A stretch of DNA of 27,633 nucleotides, from contig CALGAN010000083.1 in assembly GCA_937951875.1 (NCBI GenBank), forward strand, positions 1-27,633, written 5' to 3'. The notes beneath the pieces were generated by a model that saw only the letters and a list, made by a program, of their open reading frames with translations, was not told where the DNA came from and ran no database searches. The translations under genes were made by a program, and so were the position numbers. Position 1 is the stretch's first letter, and every line of letters begins with the position of its first letter. The stretch comes from an uncultured Alkalilimnicola sp. (lineage in GTDB: Bacteria; Pseudomonadota; Gammaproteobacteria; Nitrococcales; AK92). Positions 14,756-21,344 of this stretch are shown in pieces.

Positions 14756-15217
14756 CTAGTGGATGGCCCCGATCACCCGCCGGCAGGCGTCCATCAGCGC
14801 CTGCTCGGAAATGCCGGCCATGGCCGCGGCCTTGAGCACCAGATCGCGCTCGAAGTCGTCGACGTAGCGATCGCCGGCGTATACCGCCCGCCACAGCAGC
14901 TCCGCCAGGCAAGCCTTGTGCTGGCCGCCGTAGTGGCTGCGGATCAAATCGCCGAACTCGCAGCACTCCACGCTCCGCCTGGCCTCGATCTCGGTCAGCT
15001 CGATCACCGCCTCCAGCTGCTCGCGCGGCAAGGCGAAGGCCTGGCCGATGGAGAGGTGAACCTCGTCGATCTCGGCCGGCTCGCAGACCCGCTCGCCATG
15101 CACCGCCTCCTCCAGCAGCGCGGCGGCGGCCAGCTTCAGGCGCGGATCGTCCACGGCGGCGTCCGCCCCGGCCTGGGCGAGGTAGCGCTCGAAGAACCGC
15201 TGTATCTCCGGAATCAT
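14756..15217 (-). CDS. TerB-family (tellurite resistance-like) protein
   Basis: A 153-aa all-helical acidic protein of the TerB superfamily. It starts MIPEIQRFFERYLAQ, then DPRLKLAAAALLEEAVHGE, the pattern DEVHLSIGQAFALP, the helix CLAELLWRAVYAGDRYVDDFE with the acidic metal-binding-type loop, and ends LMDACRRVIGAIH. TerB-like proteins were first named from tellurite resistance but in most bacteria the role is unsettled, with metal binding and membrane association proposed. No other ter genes are nearby, so resistance should not be assumed. The ATG at 15217 agrees with family starts; the longer frame upstream lies in the divergent promoter region. It may be co-transcribed with the SpmA-SpmB-type gene. 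Confidence 0.8.
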   Translation of the reverse strand: MIPEIQRFFERYLAQAGADAAVDDPRLKLAAAALLEEAVHGERVCEPAEIDEVHLSIGQAFALPREQLEAVIELTEIEARRSVECCEFGDLIRSHYGGQHKACLAELLWRAVYAGDRYVDDFERDLVLKAAAMAGISEQALMDACRRVIGAIH

Positions 15218-15365
15218 CGCGACACCCCCTGTGCCGGCGGCACGTCCAGGGATAGACAGGGGATATGTGGGGCTGGGGGGCGCGGAATCGAGGGTGGTTT
15301 GGTTTGCTCGCGCCCGTCCCCAACCTACTTGCCCATCCCGCGGTTGGTTATGTCCTGGAGCGATC

Positions 15366-16055
15366 ATGGCGAGCACTTTATTGTTCGACCCCAGCGACAC
15401 CCTGCTCGACCTGCACGCGCTCGACCCTCACTTCCAGCGCTTGTTCGGCCGCTCCGGGGTGCGTCGCGAGTGGTGGGCGGAGCTGCAGCGCCTGGCCCTG
15501 GTGGATGCGCTCACCGAAAACCACCGCGATTTCCGGCGGTTGGCGGCGGCGGCGCTGGCGATGATCGCGGAGCGGCACCGGATCCGCCTGCGGCAGAGCG
15601 ACATCGACGAGATCCTCGACGCCTTCGCCCGGCTGCCTCCCTACCCCGACGCGCCCGAGAGCCTGGCGCGGCTGCGCGGCGCCGGCTTCCGGCTGGTGGG
15701 ACTGTCCAACCCCGATTCCGAACTGACGGAGACCCAGCTGCGCCAGGCCGGCCTGCGCCAGTACTTCGACGCGGTGCTGTCCGCCACCGACGCCGCCCAG
15801 CCCAAGCCGGCCACCATCCCGTACCGCAGCGCCGCCGAGCGCTTGGGCGTGGACCCGTCGGAGCTGCGGGTGGTGGCGGGCGACTACGCCGACCTGCGCG
15901 GCGCGCTGCACAGCGGCTGCGCCGCCGCGCTGCTGGAGCGGCCGGGTGCGATGATCGACCCCGATCTGGAGAAGCCCGACATCGTCGCCTCCGACCTCGC
16001 GGCGCTGGCCGAGCGGCTGGTGGAAGTGGAAATGGGACAGACCTTCCCGGGCTGA
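15366..16055 (+). CDS. Haloacid dehalogenase-like (type II) HAD hydrolase
   Basis: A 229-aa HAD-superfamily enzyme. The nucleophile is Asp8 in LLFDPSDTLLDL, which has a Ser-Asp pair in place of the usual residues between Asp and Thr. Motif II Ser is in LVGLSNPD (about residue 119), the motif III Lys in QPKPATIPYRSAAERLGV, and motif IV in VVAGDYADLRGALHSG. The order and the Pro-rich DAAQPKPATIPY segment resemble L-2-haloacid dehalogenases, but the aromatic pocket residues that define true dehalogenation cannot be confirmed, so phosphatase activity is equally possible. TGGAG five bases before the ATG at 15366 supports the start. It is divergent from the TerB-like gene and stops 8 bp before the convergent lipoprotein gene. 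Confidence 0.82.
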   Translation: MASTLLFDPSDTLLDLHALDPHFQRLFGRSGVRREWWAELQRLALVDALTENHRDFRRLAAAALAMIAERHRIRLRQSDIDEILDAFARLPPYPDAPESLARLRGAGFRLVGLSNPDSELTETQLRQAGLRQYFDAVLSATDAAQPKPATIPYRSAAERLGVDPSELRVVAGDYADLRGALHSGCAAALLERPGAMIDPDLEKPDIVASDLAALAERLVEVEMGQTFPG

Positions 16056-16063
16056 TGCCGGGT

Positions 16064-16381
16064 TCAGGGCGAACCGAGCGCCAGCGCGCTGCCGAGCAGC
16101 GCGCCGGCCGCGTTCCAGGCCATGTCCGGCCAGCTCCAGCCGGTGCCGCCGTGGCGCAGGTCGTACCACTCCTTGCCGGCACCGACGATCAACACCAGCC
16201 CCACCGCCATGCCGCGGGCGCGGCCCACGCTGGCCCCCTCGCTGCGCGCGGCATGGGCGGCAGCGGCCGACAGCGCGCCGGCCACCACCAGGTGCTTGAG
16301 CTTATCGTCGCCCGTCCAGCGGTCGCGACCCGGCGCGGCGCACGCACTGGCGGCCAGCGCCATGACCACCGCCGGGATCAA
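16064..16381 (-). CDS. YfiM-like small lipoprotein
   Basis: A protein of about 105 aa resembling E. coli YfiM, a conserved putative lipoprotein of unknown role. It contains DRWTGDDKLKHLVVAGALSAAA and GAGKEWYDLRHGGTGWSWPDMAWNAAGALLGSAL, where the KEWYD, GTGWSW and AGA elements are characteristic. A short hydrophobic leader ends in AASAC, a plausible lipobox. The start is uncertain. TTG at 16381 (with GGGGA just upstream) gives a short leader. An ATG at 16450 would add a positively charged n-region but would overlap the start codon of the divergent membrane protein gene. GTG at 16369 and ATG at 16363 are too close to the lipobox. Its stop is 8 bp from that of the convergent HAD gene. Confidence 0.75.
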   Translation of the reverse strand: MIPAVVMALAASACAAPGRDRWTGDDKLKHLVVAGALSAAAAHAARSEGASVGRARGMAVGLVLIVGAGKEWYDLRHGGTGWSWPDMAWNAAGALLGSALALGSP

Positions 16382-16448
16382 TCGTCCCCATCTTATTCGC
16401 TTATGAGCTGCGCGGCCGGGCTCCGCGCCGGTCGTTGGAGGAAACGTC

Positions 16449-16931
16449 ATGGCCGATATCACGCATACCTTCGCTCGCAAGCTAGAGGTGACTCGCTGGG
16501 GCCGGGCGGTCGAGGCGGCGTTCGTCGCCGGCGCGGTGTTCCTGATCATGCAGATGCTGCTGCTGGCGCTGTTCGACGGCCGCAACCCGATGGAGCCGGC
16601 GCGCTGGACCGCCGCCATCGTCATGGGGCAGGAGGTGCTGTGGCAGACCGGCTTCGACATCTGGGTGCTGGTTGGAGCACTGCTGGTCAACTTCGGGCTG
16701 GCGGTGCTGTTCGCCTGGATACTGACGCCCATCATCGCCGAGATGCGCCTACCCCAAGCCCTCGCCACCGGGGCCGTGTTCGGGCTGGCGCTGTTCATCG
16801 TGAACTTCTACCTGCTCAGCGGCCTCTTTCCCTGGTTCCGGGTAGCGCGCGGCTGGATCACGCTGTTCAACCACCTGCTGTTCGGCGTGACGCTGGCCTG
16901 GAGCTATCTGCGGCTGCGCGACCGGAACTGA
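16449..16931 (+). CDS. Small integral membrane protein, function unknown
   Basis: A 160-aa protein with four clear hydrophobic segments, at about residues 20-44, 70-92, 104-124 and 135-152. The N-terminus (MADITHTFARKLEVTRWGR) is hydrophilic and charged. There are no catalytic motifs I recognise. GGAGGAAA seven bases before the ATG gives it a strong ribosome binding site. It is followed after 63 bp by another small membrane protein gene on the same strand, and the pair ends at a strong hairpin, so the two are probably co-transcribed. It starts back-to-back with the YfiM-like gene, so the short gap between them should hold divergent promoters. Confidence 0.8.
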   Translation: MADITHTFARKLEVTRWGRAVEAAFVAGAVFLIMQMLLLALFDGRNPMEPARWTAAIVMGQEVLWQTGFDIWVLVGALLVNFGLAVLFAWILTPIIAEMRLPQALATGAVFGLALFIVNFYLLSGLFPWFRVARGWITLFNHLLFGVTLAWSYLRLRDRN

Positions 16932-16966
16932 GCCACTTCCCCGCGCCCCGGCGACAGGCGAGAATG

Positions 16967-16987
16967 CCGACGGTTCCATACCGTCGG
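16967..16987 (+). promoter_or_regulatory. Perfect hairpin just before the DUF486 start codon
   Basis: CCGACGGT and ACCGTCGG form an 8-bp perfect stem with a 5-base loop (TCCAT), ending 7 bases before the ATG at 16995. No other Shine-Dalgarno is evident there, so in the RNA this hairpin would occupy the ribosome landing zone. It could limit translation of the second gene, or be a protein operator; neither can be decided from sequence. Confidence 0.45.
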
Positions 16988-16994
16988 TACGTCC

Positions 16995-17336
16995 ATGCCC
17001 GCCACACTGCAGACCGTCCTGCTTCTAACACTATCGAACGTCTTCATGACTTTCGCCTGGTACGGCCACCTGCGCAATCTCCAGAGCAAGCCCTGGTGGA
17101 TCGCCGCGCTGGCGAGCTGGAGCATCGCCCTGTTCGAGTACCTGCTACAGGTGCCGGCCAACCGCATCGGCTTCACCACGCTGACCCTGCCGCAGCTCAA
17201 GATCATGCAGGAAGTGATCACGCTGGCGGTGTTCGTGCCGTTCGCGCTGCTCTACATGAAGCAGCCGCTGAGCTGGAACTACCTCTGGGCGGGCTTGTGC
17301 CTGCTGGGGGCCGTGTACTTCCTGTTCCGCTCCTGA
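16995..17336 (+). CDS. DUF486 family DMT-type small membrane protein
   Basis: A 113-aa protein of the DUF486 family, related to the drug/metabolite transporter superfamily. Four hydrophobic segments are visible (about 5-22, 32-52, 72-88 and 92-111). Family signatures include LLTLSNVFMTFAWYGHL, a WW pair near residue 34, FEYLLQVPANRIG and FTLPQLK-like text (TTLTLPQLKIMQEVITL). The four-helix, half-size topology recalls small multidrug resistance proteins, which work as dimers, but no substrate has been shown for DUF486. It is probably translated from the same message as the membrane protein at 16449-16931, with a hairpin immediately before its start. Confidence 0.9.
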   Translation: MPATLQTVLLLTLSNVFMTFAWYGHLRNLQSKPWWIAALASWSIALFEYLLQVPANRIGFTTLTLPQLKIMQEVITLAVFVPFALLYMKQPLSWNYLWAGLCLLGAVYFLFRS

Positions 17337-17346
17337 ACAACAACGA

Positions 17347-17375
17347 AGCCCCGTCCCGAGAGCCGGGACGGGGCT
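17347..17375. terminator. Bidirectional terminator between DUF486 gene and nadA
   Basis: AGCCCCGTCCCG and CGGGACGGGGCT make a perfect 12-bp stem around AGAGC, ideally placed 10 bp after the DUF486 stop and 22 bp after the convergent nadA stop. On the nadA strand it is followed by TCGTTGTTG, a modest U-rich stretch, so it should work best for nadA. Confidence 0.8.
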
Positions 17376-17397
17376 ATTGGCGCGGTCCGGCACGGCC

Positions 17398-18477
17398 TTA
17401 GGCGTCGCCGTTGCCGAGCACTACCTTGGCGCGGTCGCGGGCGAAGTCGAGCATGCGGCCCAGCGACACCCGCGCCCGCTCGGCGATCGCCGGGTCGACG
17501 AACACCTCGTTGCTGCCCTCCTCCAGGCAGCGGGCGAGATTGCGCAGACCGTTCATGGCCATCCACGGGCAGTGGGCGCAGCTGCCGCAGCTGGCACCGC
17601 GGCCGGCGGTGGGCGCCTCGATCAGGGTCTTGTGCGGCGCCGCCTCGCGCATCTTGTAGAAGATGCCGTTGTCGGTGGCGACGATGAAGGTGTCGGCGTC
17701 CATGGTCTTGACCGCCTCCAGCAGCTTGGAGGTCGAGCCGACCACGTCGGCCTGCTCCACCACGCTCTGCGGCGACTCGGGATGCACCAGCACCTTGGCG
17801 TGCGGATACTGGGCGCGCAGCGCCTGCAGCTCCACCCCCTTGAACTCCTCGTGGACGATGCAGCTGCCGTTCCACAGCACCATGTCGGCGCCGGTCTCGC
17901 GCTGGATGTAGCTGCCCAAGTGCTTGTCCGGCGCCCACAGGATCTTCTGGCCCTGCGCGTGCAGATGGCGCACCACGTCCACCGCGATGCTCGAAGTCAC
18001 CACCCAGTCGGCACGGGCCTTCACCGCGGCGCTGGTGTTGGCGTAGACCACCACCGTGCGGTCGGGATGCTGATCGCAGAAGGCGGCGAACTCGTCGGCC
18101 GGGCAGCCCAGGTCGAGCGAGCAGGTCGCCTCCAGCTCGGGCATGAGCACGCGCTTCTCCGGGCTGAGGATCTTGGCCGTCTCGCCCATGAAGCGCACCC
18201 CCGCCACCACCAGCGTCGAGGCCGGGTGCTCCTTGCCGAAGCGGGCCATGTCGAGCGAGTCGGACACGTAGCCGCCGGTTTCGTCGGCCAGCTGCTGCAA
18301 ATCCGGGGCGGTGTAGTAATGGGCCACCAGCACCGCATCGCGCGCCTTCAACAAGGCCTTGATGCGCGCCATCAGCTCCTCGCGTTCGCCGGGGCGCAGC
18401 TCCTCGGCCGCGCTGTAGGCCTGCGCGCGGAAGTGCACTGGCTGCCAACGCCGTTCCAGCACCTGCGCATTGCTCAT
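17398..18477 (-). CDS. nadA: Quinolinate synthase NadA
   Basis: A 4Fe-4S enzyme that condenses iminoaspartate (from NadB) with dihydroxyacetone phosphate to quinolinate, the committed step of de novo NAD synthesis. The 359-aa protein has LVAHYYTAPDLQQLAD near residue 52-67, VAGVRFMGETAKIL, ATCSLDLGC, the cluster Cys in WNGSCIVHEEF, and the C-terminal CGSCAHCPWMAMN motif whose last Cys is the third cluster ligand. ATG at 18477 is chosen because GGAGG lies eight bases upstream; an in-frame ATG at 18510 would overlap the end of nrtR. It lies 29 bp after nrtR on the same strand, so the two form an operon under NrtR control. nadB and nadC are not in the window. Confidence 0.97.
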   Translation of the reverse strand: MSNAQVLERRWQPVHFRAQAYSAAEELRPGEREELMARIKALLKARDAVLVAHYYTAPDLQQLADETGGYVSDSLDMARFGKEHPASTLVVAGVRFMGETAKILSPEKRVLMPELEATCSLDLGCPADEFAAFCDQHPDRTVVVYANTSAAVKARADWVVTSSIAVDVVRHLHAQGQKILWAPDKHLGSYIQRETGADMVLWNGSCIVHEEFKGVELQALRAQYPHAKVLVHPESPQSVVEQADVVGSTSKLLEAVKTMDADTFIVATDNGIFYKMREAAPHKTLIEAPTAGRGASCGSCAHCPWMAMNGLRNLARCLEEGSNEVFVDPAIAERARVSLGRMLDFARDRAKVVLGNGDA

Positions 18478-18506
18478 ACGAACTACCTCCGGCCCGAGGG
18501 CCTGAC

Positions 18507-19163
18507 TCACTTGATGAACTCCACCCGGCCGGGCTGCCGTATACGGAACAGCTTGGCCGGGCGATGCTTACCGCCGCGGAGTTCCTCTCCGGTCTCTTCT
18601 AGACAACCGAGACCCTGCAAGCGTTTACGAAAATTTCGCTTGTCCAGGCGCTCGCCCAGAATGCTCTCGTACACGGCCTGCAGCTCGCTCAGGGTGAATT
18701 TCTCGGGCATGAACTGCAATGCGATGGTCGAGTATTCGAGCTTGGACGACAGCCGGCGCTTGGCCAGCTGCACGATTTCGGCGTGATCGAACGCAAGCTC
18801 CGGCAACCGCGCCACCTCCTGCCAAGCCACACCGCCATCGGGCGGCAGCAGCGGCAACCGGTCGTACGGCACCAGCGCATAGTAGGCGACCGACACCACC
18901 CGCCCGCGTGGGTCACGCTCCAATCCGCCGAAGGTGTAGAGCTGCTCCAGGTAGACGCCGGTCATCCCGGTTTTTTCGGCGAGCATCCGGCAGGCGGCCT
19001 GCTCCAGGGTCTCGCTGGCCAGCACCCGCCCGCCCGGCAGCGCCCACCAGCCGGCGAACGGCTCGCGGGCACGGCGCACCAGCAGCACGCACAGGCGCTC
19101 GTCGCGGATGGTGAACACCACCACGTCGGTGCTGACGGCCAGCGGCTGGGTCGGTTCGGTCAT
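18507..19163 (-). CDS. nrtR: NrtR, Nudix-related transcriptional regulator of NAD metabolism
   Basis: A 218-aa regulator with an N-terminal Nudix-like sensor domain (about 10-140) and a C-terminal winged helix (about 145-215, TLSELQAVYESILGERLDKRNFRKRL). NrtR proteins bind an NAD-derived ligand such as ADP-ribose and release DNA. In the Nudix box, GGRVLASETLEQAAC then RMLAEKTGM, the catalytic REUxEE core has become RMLAEK, so hydrolysis is unlikely and sensing is expected. It starts at ATG 19163, with GGAGG four bases upstream. It is the first gene of an operon with nadA, and a palindrome in its own promoter indicates autoregulation together with repression of quinolinate synthase. Confidence 0.93.
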   Translation of the reverse strand: MTEPTQPLAVSTDVVVFTIRDERLCVLLVRRAREPFAGWWALPGGRVLASETLEQAACRMLAEKTGMTGVYLEQLYTFGGLERDPRGRVVSVAYYALVPYDRLPLLPPDGGVAWQEVARLPELAFDHAEIVQLAKRRLSSKLEYSTIALQFMPEKFTLSELQAVYESILGERLDKRNFRKRLQGLGCLEETGEELRGGKHRPAKLFRIRQPGRVEFIK

Positions 19164-19190
19164 GACGCCTCCGAAAAAATCGGATGCGTC

Positions 19191-19219
19191 ACCTTAGTGT
19201 CATTCAGACACTATGTCAA
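19191..19219 (-). promoter_or_regulatory. nrtR-nadA promoter
   Basis: On the minus strand, TTGACA (19219-19214), an exact consensus -35, is followed after 17 bp by TAAGGT (19196-19191). The transcript would start near 19184 and carry about 20 nt of leader with GGAGG. The spacer is filled by the palindromic operator. Confidence 0.7.
19195..19213. promoter_or_regulatory. Palindromic operator, probable NrtR site
   Basis: TAGTGTC-ATTCA-GACACTA is a perfect 7-bp inverted repeat around five bases. It spans the promoter spacer from the -35 edge into the -10 element, so a bound protein would exclude RNA polymerase. Its place before nrtR-nadA makes NrtR the natural ligand; AGTGTC-type half-sites are in line with NrtR motifs as I remember them, which I could not verify. 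Confidence 0.7.
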
Positions 19220-19231
19220 TCGGCCACCGAA

Positions 19232-19999
19232 TCACGATGTCCTGCGCGCCACCGGCTCCCAGGCGAAGCCCAGCGCCGTCACCGCCTGCTGCAACCGCGG
19301 CATGGCCTCGGCCACCAGCTCGGTCCTGCCGCGCAGCCCCAGTTCGAGCTGCCGGCGGTCCGGCTGCGAATGGGGCAGCGACGACAGCCGCAGCGTCGGG
19401 TAGCGCGCCACGAACTCCTCCATCAGCGGGATGAGCTGGCTTTCCCGCACGTCGTAGACCCGAATGATCTGCTCGTCGATGCTGCCGGGCGCGTGCAGGT
19501 GGGCGTAATGGGTATCCAACACCCAGGCGATCATCGGCCAGGCCATGCTGGGAAAGCCGGGCACGAAGTGATGGTGGCGCAGGCTGAAACCCGGCACCCG
19601 GTTCACCGGATTGGGGATGATCTCGCTGCCGACCGGGAACTCCACCATCCGCAGCCGGTGCGGGGTGAGCTCGGCGCCGAACTGGGCCTTGACCTCCTCC
19701 AGCCCCTGCGGGTGGACCGCCAGCGCCAGCCCGGCGGCGGCCGCCGCGCACTGGCGGGTGCGGTCGTCCGGCGTGCCGCCGATGCCGCCGAAGCTGAACA
19801 CCACGTGGCCGCTGGCGAAGGTCTCGCGCAGGGTCTGGGTCAGCAGCTCCGGGTCGTCGCCGACGTAGCGCGCCCACGACAGCTCCAGGCCGCGTTCGCC
19901 CAGTAGCTCGATGACCTTGGCCAAATGCTTGTCCTGGCGCTTACCCGACAACAGCTCGTCGCCGATGATCAGCGCTCCGAATCGAACCGGTTCCGTCAT
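19232..19999 (-). CDS. CinA N-terminal/MoaB-like (molybdopterin-binding fold) protein
   Basis: A 255-aa protein with the MoCF_biosynth fold shared by MogA/MoaB and the N-terminal part of CinA. Key elements are FGALIIGDELLSGKRQDKH near the start, WARYVGDDPELLTQTL, and the phosphate-binding FSFGGIGGTPDDRTRQ. In CinA this domain is an ADP-ribose pyrophosphatase; the deamidase (PncC) domain of full CinA is missing here. The product therefore matches stand-alone proteins usually called competence/damage-inducible or molybdopterin-binding. Because it sits directly upstream of the NrtR-NadA operon (its stop is 12 bp from that promoter), a link to ADP-ribose or NAD turnover is an attractive inference. 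ATG at 19999 chosen from the family start (MTEPVRFGALII). Confidence 0.85.
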   Translation of the reverse strand: MTEPVRFGALIIGDELLSGKRQDKHLAKVIELLGERGLELSWARYVGDDPELLTQTLRETFASGHVVFSFGGIGGTPDDRTRQCAAAAAGLALAVHPQGLEEVKAQFGAELTPHRLRMVEFPVGSEIIPNPVNRVPGFSLRHHHFVPGFPSMAWPMIAWVLDTHYAHLHAPGSIDEQIIRVYDVRESQLIPLMEEFVARYPTLRLSSLPHSQPDRRQLELGLRGRTELVAEAMPRLQQAVTALGFAWEPVARRTS

Positions 20000-20194
20000 A
20001 TTCGCCCTTATCTCCTGACCTACCGGGTTCCGCGAGGGCGGAACGCCCCCTCCCAGGGATAGCGGCGTCCGCCGAACATGCTCCGCCGCTAGCCTGACCC
20101 CATCCGCCGCCAAGATCCAGCATCGCCGAAGCCCCTCGGGCGACGGCGGCGCGCTGGCGTGCCTGAAAACCTCCTACCCTCTCCCTGGCGCCCC

Positions 20195-20251
20195 CCTCGC
20201 TACGCTCTCCCCCACAAGGGGGGAGGGGACGCGTGAGGCGGTCGCTCTGCC
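20195..20251. repeat. GC hairpin repeat, copy 2
   Basis: CTCGCTACGCTCTCCCCC-ACAAG-GGGGGAGGGG and the tail ending GGTCGCTCTGCC align with copy 1 at 7370-7427. The stem is 20207-20213 / 20219-20225. It lies in the 261-bp gap between the CinA-like gene and the DUF523 gene, just past the latter's stop codon. I see no gene in that gap. Confidence 0.65.
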
Positions 20252-20260
20252 TGATCCTCG

Positions 20261-21223
20261 CTACGGCACGGTCGGCGGCCAGTTGAGGTAGGCTTGGCGC
20301 TCCACGTAGGGGTGCGGATGACGGCGGAACTGGTCCCGCAGCAGCGCCACCGGCACGCTCAGCGGCAGCTGCCCGGTCCGGTAGCGCTCGATCGTCGCCA
20401 CCAGCTCCGCCTTGTCGGCCGGCGCCAGCGCGCGCTTGAGATAACTCATGAGGTGGTAGAGCACGTCGGCGTGGCGCTTGCGGGTCGCTAGGCACGCCAG
20501 CGCCTCCATGAACAGCTGGCCGTACCGCTCCGCCAACTCGGCCGGCGGCCGCGAGCCGGCTTCCGCCACCAGTCTTCCCAGCGCCGTGAGGTGACGGCGG
20601 CTGTGGGCCATGATGATCAGCTTATGGACGGCGTGGAAATCGACCAGCCGCTCGGCGCTGACGCCGGCCGCCAGCAGGCGCTGCCAGCGGTGGTAGGCGT
20701 AGACCCGCTCGATGAAGTTCTCGCGCAGCGCCGGATCGCGCAGCCGCCCCTCCTCCTCGGCCGGCAACAGCGGCAGGGCGTGCAGTAGCGCGGCGGCGTA
20801 CACGCCCCGGCCGGTCTCGCGGACCGCGCCGTCGGCGCCGAACACCTTGACCTGCTCCAGGCCGCAGCTGGGCGACTTGCTCTTGAATACGTAGCCGCTA
20901 ATGTCGGCCAGCCGCGCGGCGACGTCGCGGCCGTAGGCCGCCAGCGGCTCGGTGACGTCCAGACTCTTGGTGTTCACCCCGATCACGCGCGGCGCCGCGA
21001 CGTCGCCCTCCAGGCGGATCGGCTCGCGCGGCACGCCCAGGCCGATGGCGACCTCGGGGCAGAGCGGAACGAGCTCGAAATAGCGCGGCAGCACGTCGGC
21101 GACGAACGACTCGCGCTTATCGCCGCCGTCGTAGCGCACCCGCTCGCCGAGCAGGCAGGCACTGACGCCGAGGCGAATGCGAGCGCCGCCCGCAGGTGGC
21201 TCCAGGTTGGATCGTTGCGACAT
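20261..21223 (-). CDS. DUF523 (TudS-like) plus DUF1722 (YbgA-like) two-domain protein
   Basis: A 320-aa fusion. The N-terminal DUF523 domain (about 15-160) carries three conserved cysteines, Cys23 (GVSACLLGERVRYDG), Cys55 (LCPEVAIGLGVPR) and Cys120 (KSKSPSCGLEQVKV), which in the TudS family hold a 4Fe-4S cluster that removes sulfur from thiouracil-type substrates. The C-terminal DUF1722 domain (about 180-305, HKLIIMAHSRRHLTALGRLV, LMSYLKRALAPADK) is of unknown role. The fused form is common in proteobacteria. The second ATG (21223) is preferred because GGAG lies seven bases before it but only one base before the ATG at 21229. It is divergent from the hydrolase lipoprotein gene. A role in salvage of thiolated nucleobases is inferred from the family only. 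Confidence 0.87.
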   Translation of the reverse strand: MSQRSNLEPPAGGARIRLGVSACLLGERVRYDGGDKRESFVADVLPRYFELVPLCPEVAIGLGVPREPIRLEGDVAAPRVIGVNTKSLDVTEPLAAYGRDVAARLADISGYVFKSKSPSCGLEQVKVFGADGAVRETGRGVYAAALLHALPLLPAEEEGRLRDPALRENFIERVYAYHRWQRLLAAGVSAERLVDFHAVHKLIIMAHSRRHLTALGRLVAEAGSRPPAELAERYGQLFMEALACLATRKRHADVLYHLMSYLKRALAPADKAELVATIERYRTGQLPLSVPVALLRDQFRRHPHPYVERQAYLNWPPTVP

Positions 21224-21344
21224 CGACATGCTCCGGCCCTATCTCCGCTGGCGCGGTGCGGAACGTTCACTAGGCAGCCGCCGCACCTGCGCCAATAATC
21301 GGGGCTATCGCCGCCAACCCTACCAACAAAGAAGGCGTCCAACC

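Noticed and set aside
14756..15217. Tellurite resistance locus
   Set aside because: Only a TerB-like gene is present; none of the other ter genes is nearby, so a resistance function cannot be claimed.
14673..15323. N-terminal extension of the SpmA-SpmB-type protein in the same open frame
   Set aside because: The extension is antisense-independent noise lying over the TerB-like gene; homology starts at the Met at 14672.
14759..17401. An 880-aa open frame on the plus strand
   Set aside because: It overlaps five well-supported genes in other frames and its translation is rich in Arg, Ala, Gly and Pro without any motif.
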